Assembly: GCA_950295325.1 (NCBI GenBank)
Contig: OX485805.1
Coordinates: forward strand, 8,620,501-8,680,500
Reading direction: 5' to 3'
DNA from: Polytrichum commune
Taxonomy: Eukaryota > Streptophyta > Polytrichopsida > Polytrichales > Polytrichaceae
Length of the DNA stretch: 60,000 bases
Shown: positions 37,180 through 49,100 of the stretch, piece by piece
How the letters are laid out: every line of letters starts with the position of its first letter
Position numbering within the stretch: the first letter of the stretch is position 1
Position numbers and translations under genes: made by a program
Notes under the pieces: generated by a model
Told to the model about the DNA's origin: nothing
Database searches by the model: none
The model's input: the letters and a program-made list of their open reading frames with translations, nothing else

Positions 37180-37316
37180 TACGAACGCACGTTCGTGAAC
37201 ATGAACCCTTTGAGTGAAGCAATAATAACAAATTAATTCACAAATGATTAAAATGTATCAGTTGCCTAAGAGTAATTGTTTGGAGCATGCAGTGATTACG
37301 AACGTGCGTTCGTAAA
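37180..37316. repeat. element A palindromes in intron 2 (two copies)
   Basis: Copies at 37,180-37,200 (central CA) and 37,296-37,316 (central TG). One sits about 20 bases after the donor, the other about 30 bases before the acceptor of intron 2. Confidence 0.9.
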
Positions 37317-38701
37317 AGTGCTATGAGATGGCTTACCATGGCCGCGTACATAAATTTGCTGCCCCCGAAGACGTTGTAGACAGTCTCGCCATTCATCGCC
37401 AAACCCTGCAATATGGACACATAAAACTCCATCCTCAACTCGAGCGCCGGGTAGACAGTGAAGAGCGTCTCCTGGAAGATGTCCTTTGGAGGGGGGTGAG
37501 GGATATCGTAGATCTTCTTGAACGTGTTGATCGCCTTGATGGGTGCTCGCCCATTCCTCAACGCATTGTACGTCAAGAAGATGAGGCTCACCGCTCCCAC
37601 CTGCTTGTTGCCTCTCACCTCGTTTATGGCGACAATCCCCTCCGTCTTCGTGGGCACGTATGTGCTGTGGAAGATGTTGTACTCGAACTTGATTTGGTTC
37701 TCGTACAAATCGGTGACGACGGATAGCTTCTCCGTCTCCACAATCCACAGCCATACGTGCAGCTCCCTCATTGTTGGCGATTTGTGCTCCATGAATTTCG
37801 CCATGAAGGGGTTATAAAAAGGCTCCCCCTTCGCCCCCTGTTTGTAAGCACCCGGGATCCCCCTGAAGTCGATGACCGCAAAGGGACAACCCCTTCGGTC
37901 CTCCCTGATCTCGGCCCTGCTGATGGTGCCATCCCACTTGGAAAAAGTGGTCCTCTCGACACCCGTTGTGACCACACAAAATCTTGCGACGCCCTCGAAT
38001 GTGGCGTTCCTCTTCCTCTCCAAGAAGGAGACGTACCGCTGAATCTCTTCAGGTTCAGTTTCTATTTTTTTCGCTCTTTTGTTCCCCTTGAGCTTCAGCA
38101 CGGCGACGTGTTCCTTCACCAGACTCCGCATCGAGGCACCGTTGATGTTGTACTGAGCCTTGAACTCCTTCCATTTTGCCCAGTTGACATCGCCATCGGC
38201 TTGGAAGAGGTGCATCTCAGGCAGTAGTCCACTGATCTCCCGCATGGCAGCGGTCTTCAACTTCCTGTGATCGCACCACTCCTTTATTGAGTATGTGCCG
38301 GGCTTGTGCTTCGGTCTCCTCAAAAATATTTTGGGATAAGGGATCGTCCTTCCCACGGTGTTACCAAGGAGGTGCACCGCACACCGTTGCAACTCTGACT
38401 CGGTCAGTCCTTGGAGGGGCCTGAAAATTTCTCTAAGTAGAGGAGGGGCCTCGCCGGTCTTGTCGTTGCTGTACTTCTCCTTAGTGTCGGGGTTCACTAC
38501 GTCGCCTGAGCTGTGAGCGTCGAAGAACTGGGTCCACAAATCCCAGGTTTCTCTGTTGCAGCAAATCAGCCGAAGCTCACCTTTGAGCTCCAGAACTGAT
38601 TTTGTGCTCGTGGACTTTATGTCGATGGAGGTAAACTTGTCGACCATCGCATCACAGAACGCCTGCAACATACAATGAAGAATGTCAGTGTTTCGTATCA
38701 A

Positions 38702-38780
38702 ACACAAACGCACATTCGTAAGTTGACAACTTTAGAAATATGTGAATACAACTTATACTTTACGAACGCGCGTTCGTGAA
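38702..38780. repeat. element A palindromes in intron 1 (two copies)
   Basis: A perfect copy at 38,759-38,780 begins directly after the splice donor (AAG|GTGAG then TTCACGAACG). A decayed copy lies at about 38,702-38,721. Confidence 0.85.
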
Positions 38781-40109
38781 CTCACCTTCCACTGTGGGGA
38801 TTGGGTCTTCGCGTTCTCCCTCTCTTTAGGCGGGCACCCATGCGCTACCCAAACGTCTCTTGCCGCCACTATATTCGCCGCCCAGGAGGCCTCGAATGCC
38901 TTGATCTTGTTCCCAGAAATAAAAAATGTGGATATCTTGCACAACTTGTCCCAGTCATCAGACTACACCAAAAAAACCTTCCAGTAGCGCAAGTCCGCTT
39001 TGAGCTCGTGCTGGAAGTTATCATCTTTGAGGATCAGTTGTGATGCCTCTAGGCTGTGTTGTCCATCAATTATCCAAAATTCTCCCTTCTCGATTCTTGG
39101 CCAATCCTTCTCAGTGGGGCGCGACAAAAAACCCTTGGGCATCACGCAGACGGTCTGCCTATCCCACTTGACATTGTTCATCAGGTTATTAATCTGCCAC
39201 TTTACGCCTCCGCTTTCACGAGACCTCACCACCCACTTGTTCGGGGATTTCTCGCACTTGAAACAGTCCACGTTGAAAGTGAAGTGGCGTCCCATAGGCC
39301 AGCAATCCTTGGAGTAGTTGTTGAAATCTCGAAGGATTTTTGTCACTTTCGTCGCGTCTGGATTTTCTCCCTTCTTCAAAGGGGTCGGCATCAGTGGCGG
39401 AGAACTCACCTCAGCGCCTTCCGTCACTCCAGACTTCTCCATATCCTCCCTTGATCTCTTGGATGGAGTTGAGTGTCTGCTGGGCCCTTCGGTCCCCCTG
39501 CTACCCGAAGGCACAGGCCGCGGAGCACTTCTCGATCCTCCGGCCCCCGAAGCAGATGGTTTTCTTGGATTTTTTTTTTATTTGCCTCCGCGGCAACACT
39601 GTTGAACTTCAAAATATTCAAGGTCAGGGTTGTCAACTTCCTCGCCGTCCAGTGTTGACTTAGGGCATATTTAGTGAAGAGAGCATCCAGGTTGAAATGC
39701 TTCGCATCGGATGCGACATTATGGCATGCATACGCGTAGGAGAATGGGTGCAATAGGTAGTTCAAAAGGAGGTTGATATGGTCTTTTTTATTTTTCATGT
39801 CCAGAATAACAAAATCTCCTTGTGCCTCCACGGACTCTATCTCCCAATTCTTTGTCTGCACCCATTGGTCTGGTTGGTCAGCCCTTGTCTGCAACTCATA
39901 AGTGAATCGCAACGCAAACAACCCTTCCTCGGTATTCGTGGGGATTGCCGTCCACTCAGCCATGACTTCTTCTTTTGGGACATAGTTGTCGTTCCCATTT
40001 GTATCCGAGACACCTTCTGGAAGGCGCTCCACTGGCACTGCGAACAAGTCGATCGCGTTTCTGCTAGCTTTAGCCATCTGCATCACACAAATGCAAATCA
40101 GAATTGGCT

Positions 40110-40641
40110 TTAGGAACGTTCGTTCGTAAACACCGTGCCATGCAGATTATTTTCATAGTTTGGTTTTGGACATACGAAGTTTTGAATGCTTTATGCATTT
40201 CAGGGATCGTTTCAAATACATTCACATTGGTTCACATCTTTTACGAACGTGCGTTCGTAATTGGAGATGCCTTGTTATTAGTATTTTGTACATAACTATA
40301 CGAACGTGCGTTCGTAAAGTAATGCGATATATTGGAACCTACTGAGGTAGATTTGGTGTCGTGATTGGGTTTAGGGACTTATATGAATTACAGCATGGAT
40401 ATAACCTATTTTGGAGGAAGGGTTTCGAACGCACGTTCGTAAACATAGTCTTTGGGATCCAAAGAGTCTTTACGAACGCGCGTTCGTAAAAGGTATATAT
40501 GATGCGCGGCACATGTATTTACGAACGCGCGTTCGTAAAAAGGGTGTATATTATGCACGTCACATGCATTTACGAACGCGCGTTCGTAAAAAGGGTGTAT
40601 ATTATGCGCGGTACAGGCATTTACGAACGCGCGTTCGTAAA
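40110..40641. repeat. element A palindrome array upstream of gene 1 (eight copies)
   Basis: Copies at about 40,110, 40,241, 40,299, 40,423, 40,469, 40,518, 40,569 and 40,620. The last three are spaced exactly 51 bp in a tandem unit that includes GGGTGTATATTATGC; the two before are 46 and 49 bp apart. Central bases are TT, TG, TG, CA, CG, CG, CG, CG. The array lies within 560 bp upstream of the gene 1 start codon, so it probably overlaps its promoter or 5' leader. Confidence 0.9.
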
Positions 40642-42835
40642 TGAGCCTGTTGTTTGTTTTTATATTTATTATTATTATATCCGTATATATACGGATACGT
40701 ATACATACGTATTCGTATACATACGTATGGCAAAGGGTTGCTTGCTGTGTCTCAGGAAAGCTTGCACTCGTGCCTGCAAGTCAGAAAGGTGAGATTGAAG
40801 AAAACAATACAATCAAAACATATAGACTTGGAATGTGACAGAATTCAGAATGAGGATCCGAACTTGACTTCCAAAACATATGCCATTCAATAATGAACAA
40901 ATATAGATTGTGAAGGATCTGAAAAGGGAAGGAATATTGTGCTTACTCTGAAATTTTACACACCCAAAACCTGCTAGCTCCCTTGCTGAAAACCCCAGCA
41001 AACCCCACAAAAGCAAGGTGATTTGAAAGTCAAATGCACCACTGCACCACTGAAATTGCCTTCAGACTAGTTGTTGCATGCTATATACAAACCCTAACTA
41101 AGACTCTGATGTATATGCAACTCCAAATGCTGTATCTCTCAAGCTGCTACTCTAAGACTTGCAATTATCAAGCTTCTAGCTTGAGTATCCTAATATTAAG
41201 CTTCCAACTCTCAAGCTTTAAACTCTGCAAACTTTAAACTCTCCAACTTTCAACTCTCCTAACTCGAGTTCTCTATTCTTAAGCTGCAATTCTCAAGGGA
41301 CTCTCAAGAACTCTTAACACTTGCGCCTACAAAAGAAGTGCACCACACAAAACTAAAAAATGCTAGAGCTTCGCCTCTAAACCCTAAACCAACCCGGCGC
41401 TCCTCCTCTCTCTGCTCCAAATGAGAATGAGGAAGGAGAGGAGGGGGCGCGGGGAGGTAGCCCGCGCCTCTAGGGTTTCCCCTCGGGCTGCCACATGGCC
41501 GCTTCCCATTGGGGAGAGAAGTGATGGGTCATGCTAGCAAGATGAGGGGATTGAATGGAGAGATAGTTAGGTCCGTCGGATGAAGAGATAGGATGGGGTG
41601 GAGAGATGAGGGGATGGGATGGGGATAGGATGGGGTGTGGGATGGGTGGATGGGGGGGATGGGTTGGAATTCATTGGGGTTTAGTAATTTAATCGAAGAC
41701 ATTTTCATACATATACATAAATACACGTCTAAGCACATAAATATATTCAATGTGACTTAATAAAGTGATTTGCAATGGAAGCACTAACCGATTTGACATA
41801 AATATATGTCATCACAATAAGAAATGTAAATATATATTACACCATTTGCACTTACTTTGAGACTTTCCCAAGTCTCTCATTAATAACGAAAATAATCCAA
41901 TTTGGATGTATAAGCAATAAAGGCACGTTAATTTCAAGCTTTGTAATATGTATATGCCTCCATCACATAATTTTAAAGAGTTCAATACAAATACATGTAT
42001 TTAAAATGCTACATCCCCTTCATCTACTTTAGATTCATTGTAAACATCTTCTAGACAGGGAGTATGAATTCAATTTCTACAATGCACATCATGTAGTAGG
42101 GATTCGATGGAAACCCTACCCCCAAGAATGTGTAATAATATAGTGTTTTCATAATTGAAATACCTTTCAAGTTGTTAAATGGTTCCTCAAATAATTTAAT
42201 ATAAGATCCATAAAATATGTCCCGCTTTAAGATTGGTGGGAAGGGTTTAGGATTTTCTTACAAGAGGTGCACGAAAAATCCAATTTCAAATATTAGGCTT
42301 TCAATTCAATTTATTATGTATGAACTTGAACTACACTAAATATGATATTTAGTGTTTGATTAGATTTAGTGTTTTACCACCCTACTATGCTCAACACTAC
42401 GTTTCAATTCTTTGATAATTAGTGTTAGACAATAAATGCGCCGCCGCCGCCTTCCTTGTTGCCACCTCTTTCCTAGAAACAGTCAATCGCCTTCCTTGGT
42501 GCCACCTCTTTCCTACTAAACACTAAATTTGTGCATGTAATTTCACATAATTATTACATTTAATGTTTAGATGATATTTAGTGTTTGAGTTTACATTTAA
42601 TGTTACTTACTTTCATATGGTTACTGATATTTAGTGTAGTGTTCGTATTTAGTGTATCTAACACTATATATCATATTTAGTGTACTGCATTTCACCCAAT
42701 GGTCACTGAATGTTTGGCTCGCATCAAATGTCAGCTGCAAATAAATTAAGTAAGTGCAATATGGATTTATGAGTAGTGAATATAGTTTGTGTGTAAACCC
42801 TGTTATATTAACAAACGGACCCGCACATCCCTCAC

Positions 42836-42857
42836 AAACCCTAAACCCTAAACCCTT
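42836..42857. repeat. short interstitial telomere-type repeat
   Basis: ACAAACCCTAAACCCTAAAC contains about three Arabidopsis-type units. It is too short to mark a chromosome end; such motifs (teloboxes) are common in plant DNA. Confidence 0.6.
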
Positions 42858-43219
42858 GGTTTTTTCACCATCCCCACTATATGGGGGAATATTGTGATCC
42901 AACCTAATAGTGTTGTGTGCATTTTAATCACACAATGCATAAGTGGGACCCCATCTAGGTATGGTTTCAATTCATATCATTACAGTATCTTATGCACCAT
43001 TCCAAATTAATTCAACATTGCCACACAATGCTGAATCAATTCACTATTTGCAAACCTGGAGTTGCATTTGAATTATTAAGATATAAAGTATATCTAGGCA
43101 TGGTTTCAATTCATCTCCTTAATCTACCTTACTAGCTTGCATGAATTCACCAGGGTTTTTTATTGGTGTTCATGCACTTGGTGAGTATTTGCCGGAATAA
43201 TGTATATAAATGTTATGTA

Positions 43220-43410
43220 TCTACATGTAATGTGTATATATTTAAGTATATATATATATATATATATACATGTAAGAAACATATATATAGATATATAGAT
43301 ATGTAAAAATATATAAAAATATACAATGTATATATAAACATATTTATATAAACATATTTATATAAATATCTACATATAAATACAAATATAAATATATACT
43401 TCGATATGTA
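43220..43410. repeat. TA-rich microsatellite
   Basis: Long alternating TATA and ATACATATA-type sequence with short unit changes. No coding or structural role is evident. Confidence 0.8.
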
Positions 43411-44193
43411 TATAGGAATATACATTTTATTTTTTGGTTCGGGAAACCTTAGTCAAACCTAAGGTGGGCAACGGATGAACATATTATCAATGCGTGCATG
43501 CCATATATATTCAATACAGAAAGTTATTTATGTCCCGCATGAATAGAATGGCATATTGTTAGGGTAAAGTAGGCGGCGGGAATCCGCTTTTCAAAGAGCA
43601 TCCAAGGGATTTTGAACCACGCGTCGAGGAGTACTTAAGGACGAGACTTGTATGCGAGCGTAGAGCGGAGAGCGTAGATTTGGAGAGCGGAGAGCGTAGA
43701 TGAGACAAAAATAGTAAACTTGTTAGACTAAAATTAGGATTTTCCCAAAACACACAAGAATATACTTGGAATATTCCAGCATCTGTCAATTAAAAAAAAA
43801 TTGGACCTATTTCCGTGGGATGTATAGGTCATAAAATTTAAAATATGGCCCTGAATTTGGAATGGTCTCATTAAGTTTGGAAACCGTGAGGTGGTTGAAT
43901 TATTAAAACCAAGGATGATCACAAGAAAAAATCAATGAAAATGGATTTTTGGAGATTGGTACAATTGAAGAATGAATCAATCAAAATACAAAGGAATCAA
44001 AATAATGAACTTCCTTCGTTTTCATTCATCACTTTTCTCTTTGTCTTATATGTGAGTCTACTCTATAGCTTGGACTTTAGCAGTTATCGTATGTGGCCGA
44101 ATAGATTATATATTGGACTCATACCCAACATCATTGTATATACACTTGCATACAATGGGTGATGAGAGAGATATGTTTGTTGGATTAGGATAG

Positions 44194-45605
44194 GAGAAGG
44201 AAATTAGGAGTCTAGCAAATCCTCATATTCCGGCTAATTTATCGCCGGAATTTTCGTTTGCTGCTGGAAATCGAAGTAGTGATGACTACGACCTGACTCC
44301 ATTTTCGCAGTCTACACAAGCTGTCGCGCACCTCTCCATGAGGAGTGCCCGAAACACCATGGGCACAAGGGGGACCCCGGAGTGACACCCGGGACTTGTG
44401 GCGCTGTTGGTGAGAGGGCCCAAGTGATCCTAGTGTGGGCGAGGGCCCCGGGCGTTGGGAACGCCTCCCACCCACGGAGACTAGGAGGCACAAGGGTAAG
44501 GCCATGAGCTATGCGTAGCTCATGGCGTGGTGATTCTAGAATGCTCAAGAACACCTCAATCAGAGGTGTGAGCTAGGAGTTATGGCCATTTGAGTGGGGC
44601 GCTGTCCCGGGACAGCGCCCTGGTACAGCAGTGCCTGGGAGTGATTCCCGGGACTGCCAAGCTTCAAACAGGCATAACTTCCTCAAGACTTGCCCGAATG
44701 GGGCAAGTGAGGAGTCCATCGGCATCTACGTGAAGCGTAGATGGAGATGGAGTGGTTGGTTGTTATGATCAGACATCTTGCAAGGAAGTTATGATGGTCT
44801 GAAGTTGCTGGGGGCTTCTAGGCCCAGCGGCTAAGGGAAAGTGTCCACTTGGCCCCAACTCTTGGTAGAGAGACAAGAGGTTGGTTGACGGTGGGGTAGG
44901 GGCCCCGCGTAGAGTCCTAGAGGCTTATATGGGTGAGGTGGTGTGGCCTCACCCACCCGAGGCCGAACGGCAAGGCCTCCATGGGCTTTGGCCTATTGTG
45001 AGGCCATAGTTGCCTAGTATGCTTCGGGTTGTTGTAGTGTTGCTCCGACAACGCGATGATCAACATAGGATTGGACTTCCATGGATGGAAGTCCACATTG
45101 GGGAAATGGGTTACCGATTAAGGGGTGAGTCCCGAAAGCAAAGTAGGAGGGTTGGTTCCCTCCTATGAACTATTGGTCCGGGGTAAGAGGAGCTATCCAT
45201 TAGCATGGCGGAATGCGAAGGGTTAGCCACTCGTAACTTTTGCTAGAATTGAAAATTGGCAAGATGGTCAAGGGGGGGCTAGCAAGGGTTGCGACACAAG
45301 CATGGAGGTGGAGGACGCGGGAGGAGCAAAAACAACGTGAGCAAAAAGAAAAGAGGCAGGAAGATGTCCCGGAGAAGGACGCTGATTTGGATGAAGACAA
45401 ATCGAACGAAACGGAGGAGGAGGAGGTGAAGGTTGTAGGGGAATCTTCGAAGTCTCTTTCATTTCGCGAACGGATGAGAGCCTTGCCGCCGCATCAACTG
45501 CCGTTGAAGGATCGAAAGAGAGATAAGACAGTTTCTTATATGGATTTGCTTAGACCGGGTCCACCTCCCTCGGATTCATCCAAGAAGTATGTGAAACGGA
45601 AATAG
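44194..45605 (+). pseudogene. unknown charged protein, 3' part, split by a solo LTR
   Basis: An exon opens at 44,194 after a GGATAG acceptor (EKEIRSLANPHIPANL, then SSDDYDLTPFSQSTQ) and is interrupted at 44,322 by a solo LTR. Removing the LTR and one target copy rejoins the frame exactly, continuing AWRWRTREEQKQREQ, an acidic DEDKSNETEEEEV stretch, and YMDLLRPGPPPSDSSKK to TAG at 45,603. The product is strongly charged and probably coiled-coil in the Glu/Lys/Gln part. No domain is recognised and the 5' exons are not identified. It may belong to another transposon-related gene. Confidence 0.5.
44322..45296 (+). mobile_element. solo LTR of a Ty3/gypsy element, 975 bp
   Basis: Begins TGTCGCGCACC and ends GGTTGCGACA, with 6-bp inverted ends TGTCGC/GCGACA. 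It is flanked by identical CAAGC target copies (44,317-44,321 and 45,297-45,301). Its sequence is nearly collinear with the inverted LTR at 57,803-58,776, estimated at over 90 percent identity by eye. No internal gypsy sequence remains, which indicates LTR-LTR recombination. It contains a perfect 24-bp palindrome near 44,596-44,620 and a CATGAGCTA/TAGCTCATG inverted repeat. Confidence 0.95.
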
Positions 45606-45714
45606 AGTTGATAGACATAGGAAGCATTATAATCATACCTTTATTATATCAATCAATTATTGGAATTGATTTTGGCGGTGACGGTTCTTGGAAATGAGGG
45701 ATTCGGAAGAGATA

Positions 45715-45846
45715 AGAGTACACAAAATGTAGTGAACTATGAAAGGAACATGGTTGAAAGAGGTGTGTCCAAATTCGATGACTCGAATTTGGCCACACCT
45801 CTTTCAACCATGTTCCTTTCATAGTTCACTACATTTTGTGTACTCT
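45715..45846. repeat. near-perfect hairpin, 64-bp arms, 4-nt loop
   Basis: Left arm 45,715-45,778 from AGAGTACACAAAATGTAG to CCAAATTCGA; right arm 45,783-45,846 is its inverse with one mismatch (GTGTCC against GGCCAC); the loop is TGAC. This is far stronger than chance. It could be a small-RNA precursor, a foldback insertion, or a replication or assembly artefact. Confidence 0.9.
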
Positions 45847-46102
45847 ATGCGGAGTGGAGCTACAGATGAAGAGTCACTTGAATGCGCTGGAGGCCGAAGA
45901 GAAACGTTATGTATCTTAAATTGTTGATGCTTGTAAGGGTTTAGGTAGCCGTGCATAGTCTATATAGTCTGAATGACAAAACACTTTTTATTGAAAAAGA
46001 TAATATGAATATTGTCTTGCTGACTGAGTACATGTAATGACAAGGGAATTTTGAGTGGACACCGTCCATTGAAAAGAATCTAGGATGTTTGTAGGTTGCC
46101 TC

Positions 46103-49100
46103 CTAGTTTTTAGCCAAAGGGTGAGTCAAGAGTCCGCTTTCTAGGACTAGCTTGACCTCGTTGAAGCTAAAGGTAGGCGCGTGAATGAAAAGGTCGGCCT
46201 CGGGATGACGGTTGCAAACCTTCAAAAATATGAAATACACATGCTTGCAATAAGAGAATTGGGTCTTCCCTCGGAACTTGGTCATCGTCTTCTTGAATGC
46301 AAGGCAAGTGCAACCCACAAAAGAGCTGATGGTGACCTGATACTGTGTGATGGTAGGAGAAACACCCGAATCCAACCCGATAATGCAACCATGTCCTGGA
46401 TGAGGTATCATATTGATGGAACGGATGCAAGCTTTCAGAGAGTCGGAGGAGGCCATGGAGAGTCGTTGCGCGGGATTTGGGCGAGTGGCAGTGCGTTTCA
46501 CAATCTTGCCGTCTCTCTTGCCAGGATAGCGGTCTGGTTCTGCAGGAACGGGTACCGCGCTCAGATTTGCAGGCGGCGGAGCAGAAGAGAACAAACGTCT
46601 TGGAGAGACCGGCTTCTTCAGCGGGAGCTGGAATCCAGCCGCTTCAAGGGCAAGAATTTCAGTAGACTTGAGGTTTGTGCCTAGCTTCACCGGCCAAACG
46701 TCTGGAATCGGCGGCATTTCATGGTATGCTGAGTGCTGAGCAACCCATTTGCGCCTTGTACCCTTCACGCACCGGTCAATGTCATCGGAGCAGAAGAAGA
46801 ATTTTGTCCTCTCAGATAAATTCCTGCGTATATTAGTCCAAACTCCGGTGTAGGTAGGCGCGGCGGTGAAATTGGCGTCTCTCACAATTCTCTCAGTACA
46901 CTTCTTCTTCGTGACAGCTCTCTGGGCCCAGCAGCACTTCGCCGAGGTCTTGGGGAGTCTTGATATGTGCCACTCCTTGACGTCAACCTTTGTCTCTTCG
47001 ACAGCACTGACATGACGGATCCCCCCCTCGTTCGGCGGGGACGCAGGGATGCTCTCAGGCTCAGGCTCATGATGAATATCTTGGACGATCATATCATCTT
47101 CAGTATCTTCAAGAATGATGGGCATCTGCACAGGACGAGCCCTCACAGCACGTCCTGAACCTCTTGGATGTGAGAAGTTAACCTTGTCAGGCCGATGAGA
47201 CTCCTCTTCAGCTCCAAGAGGCAGATCTGCCTTCCGCTTCGAGGACCTGAATACCTCTTCTCCAGCCATGCCAGGAACACGGGTACAAAATTCATCTGCT
47301 CCAGGCATGTCCAGCATGGGGTCTTCAAGCACTAAAGGATTACCTGTTTGCTTCGCCCTACGCTCTGCCATCCTTAGTTTCAGCTCTTTCTTTGTAGGGC
47401 CTGTTCCGCCCACGTCACCTTTGAGGAACTGGTAGTAATTGACAACTTGTAGGAAGCCTCGAACGAAGTCGTCAACTGTAGCAACGTAGAGGTCGCCGCC
47501 GTTGTTCCCAGAGGCTTGAAGCCACTTGTTGTGTATTGATTCAGCGAGATTACATGAAGGCATTTCTGCTAGTTCTTCTTCTGTAAATTTCTGCGATAAC
47601 ATTTTTGGAAGCAATTAGATATTACAAAAGAGTTGTTTGAGATAAGAGCACAGTGAAAAGAATGAAAATAAAATGAAATGTATTGGGAAAACATACCCCG
47701 ATCATGAAGCCTCCCCATTGGCGATAACGGTAGTGCCAGAATGCAAGCCAGAGCTCTAGTTTGTTTAGGGCCTTCTCTATCACTGCCCCGGCGGATACCC
47801 ACCATGCACGTAGCCCGTGGTACATACTGTTTGCTTCGTCCATGGTCCTCGCCGTCCTATACTGGTGGCACATCTTCTTGTGCTGCTCCTTGAATTCTTC
47901 GGGAATGTACTTCTCGGTATACTTAACCATAGACTGGGTCCAGTGAAATTGACAGGTTCTCTCCCGGTCATCCATGCGGTCCTCCTTCTTTCCATTGCCA
48001 TATATGACCCGAACTGCATTCCAATTGGCCTGGGCGCTGTCGGCCATGAAACCCTTGAAGTTGGTATGGACAACACCATTCCTCTCCATCACAGCATTGA
48101 GATTCTTCCAGAAAACGATCTGGGCATCACAGTCCTCCGATTGCATGTCACAACTTGCAATGGTCATGACACGACAATACGTGGAGTCATACACGTGGCA
48201 TGCCATTGTGGTCCATTGTCTAACCCGTTTCACATGGTCGAACATCATCCAAGCATTCTCCAGATCTTCGCCGAGCTGCATACGCTTGACCAAGTCTACC
48301 CCACTACCAGGCCCAACTTCTGACATCTTGAAGACAAAAACCTTATCAAGATCAGCCCCTTGACCAGGGAATTTGTTCTCCTGAACAAAGGCCCATAAAC
48401 TGATTCCGCGAAGTTTGGTGATAGAGTCCATGACACCATACCTTCTGAGGAAACGGAAACTCATGACCTTGTTGCGGATGTTCGGGGAAGCCATGTCCTT
48501 GCATCGGTCAAGTACAGGAACAAGTTCCTCTAGACTAAGCTTCTTTGGTGGCACATCATCAGGTTGAAGAAGATAATTGCCAATTAGAACTTTGCTAGCC
48601 TCCATCACCACTGCACTCTTGGTAGCCTGGGGAGTCTTCTCGATCTGTTCTTCAATTAGGCCACTGATCTCAGCCTTAGTGTCTCTGTAGTCGCCCACCT
48701 TGACAGGGTGATCGTGAGTTCCAATGTGGATGCACGCTCTTGTGTGATTGTTTTTGCCAGCAACATAATAAATTTTCGCCCCACATGTAGCAATACATGT
48801 TGGGGGCTCTTTACATACCTTGCAAACAAGCGTACAGTCAGGGGGGGGGGCGCTCGATCCACTACAAATTCTTGGAGGGTACAACCTTCAAACTCTGTTT
48901 CGTTGACTTGGAAAATGCGAGGTCGGCGGATCAAATATTCGCACTCCTTGTTGTTGCAACGTAGGTGTCCAACGCATGCGGAAGAACGGAAGGACAAACC
49001 AAATTCGTTTGTGATGTTGGTGGTGATGGTCTTCGTCCACACATGGCCGTCGTATCGCTTGTCCATTCCCTGCATTGATTTGGCCTGTGACCGTGCGGCC

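Larger units (their letters stand above)
34298..40077 (-). pseudogene. element A gene 1: ParB-like / methyltransferase-fold / FCP1-like HAD fusion, lightly disrupted
   Basis: Exons (minus): 38,786-40,077; 37,337-38,662; 35,710-37,149; 34,298-35,065; all introns GT-AG and phase 0, coding about 1,610 residues. Exon 1 has an unrecognised N-terminal region (AIDLFAVPVERLP) and a ParB/DGQH-like block (FWIIDGQHSLEAS, about 39,050-39,090), ending PPKERENAKTQSPQWK. Exon 2 runs into NVFGGSKFMYAAM, resembling methyltransferase motif I, completed in exon 3 by MLGLCVNTYVDAVDEEDY. Exon 3 adds acidic, coiled-coil (about 36,420-36,620) and Pro-rich parts. Exon 4 is an FCP1-like HAD domain (FDLNGVL, RPGLRDFL, LLIDDSPAK) ending AKFNKLI. 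Disruptions are a one-base shift in an A10 run (39,570-39,579), TAG at 38,963 where B has Trp, and TAG at 36,751. Domain calls are by motif and layout only. Confidence 0.65.
32899..40641 (-). mobile_element. element A: palindrome-rich two-gene element, CACTA-like left end
   Basis: The left limit is set by comparison with element B. Both share CACTATATTCGTTAA, then GAGACTTTTTG and ATTTTGAGAC, starting at 32,899 here and at 50,501 in B, and there is no similarity outside that point. The element carries gene 1 (34,298-40,077) and gene 2 (33,221-34,197) on the minus strand and 19 copies of a 22-bp palindrome, all within gene 1 or its upstream flank. The right end is not found; 40,641 is the last palindrome. 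CACTA ends suggest the EnSpm/CACTA group, but no CACTA transposase is present, so the class is unresolved. Confidence 0.6.
40642..44190. other. AT-rich non-coding DNA, presumed right flank of element A
   Basis: No gene is recognised. It holds a TCCGTATATATACGGA palindrome (about 40,679-40,695) and ATACGTAT repeats, a GA-rich minisatellite (about 41,560-41,670), many TATTTAGTGT motifs (42,340-42,680), a duplicated CCTTCCTTGTTGCCACCTC segment near 42,450-42,510, three telomere-type CCCTAAA units (42,836-42,857) and a TA-rich microsatellite (43,220-43,410). Confidence 0.5.

Noticed and set aside
42135-42143. AATATAGTG as the right end of element A
   Set aside because: Only nine bases match the inverse of the left end and the flanking bases (TTT) do not match CAA, so it is likely chance.
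42836-42857. Chromosome end or telomere insertion
   Set aside because: Only about three CCCTAAA units; common as a short promoter motif in plants.
44239-44554. Open frames in the gypsy LTR
   Set aside because: They run through LTR sequence, recur in inverted form at 58,544-58,882 and lack any domain.
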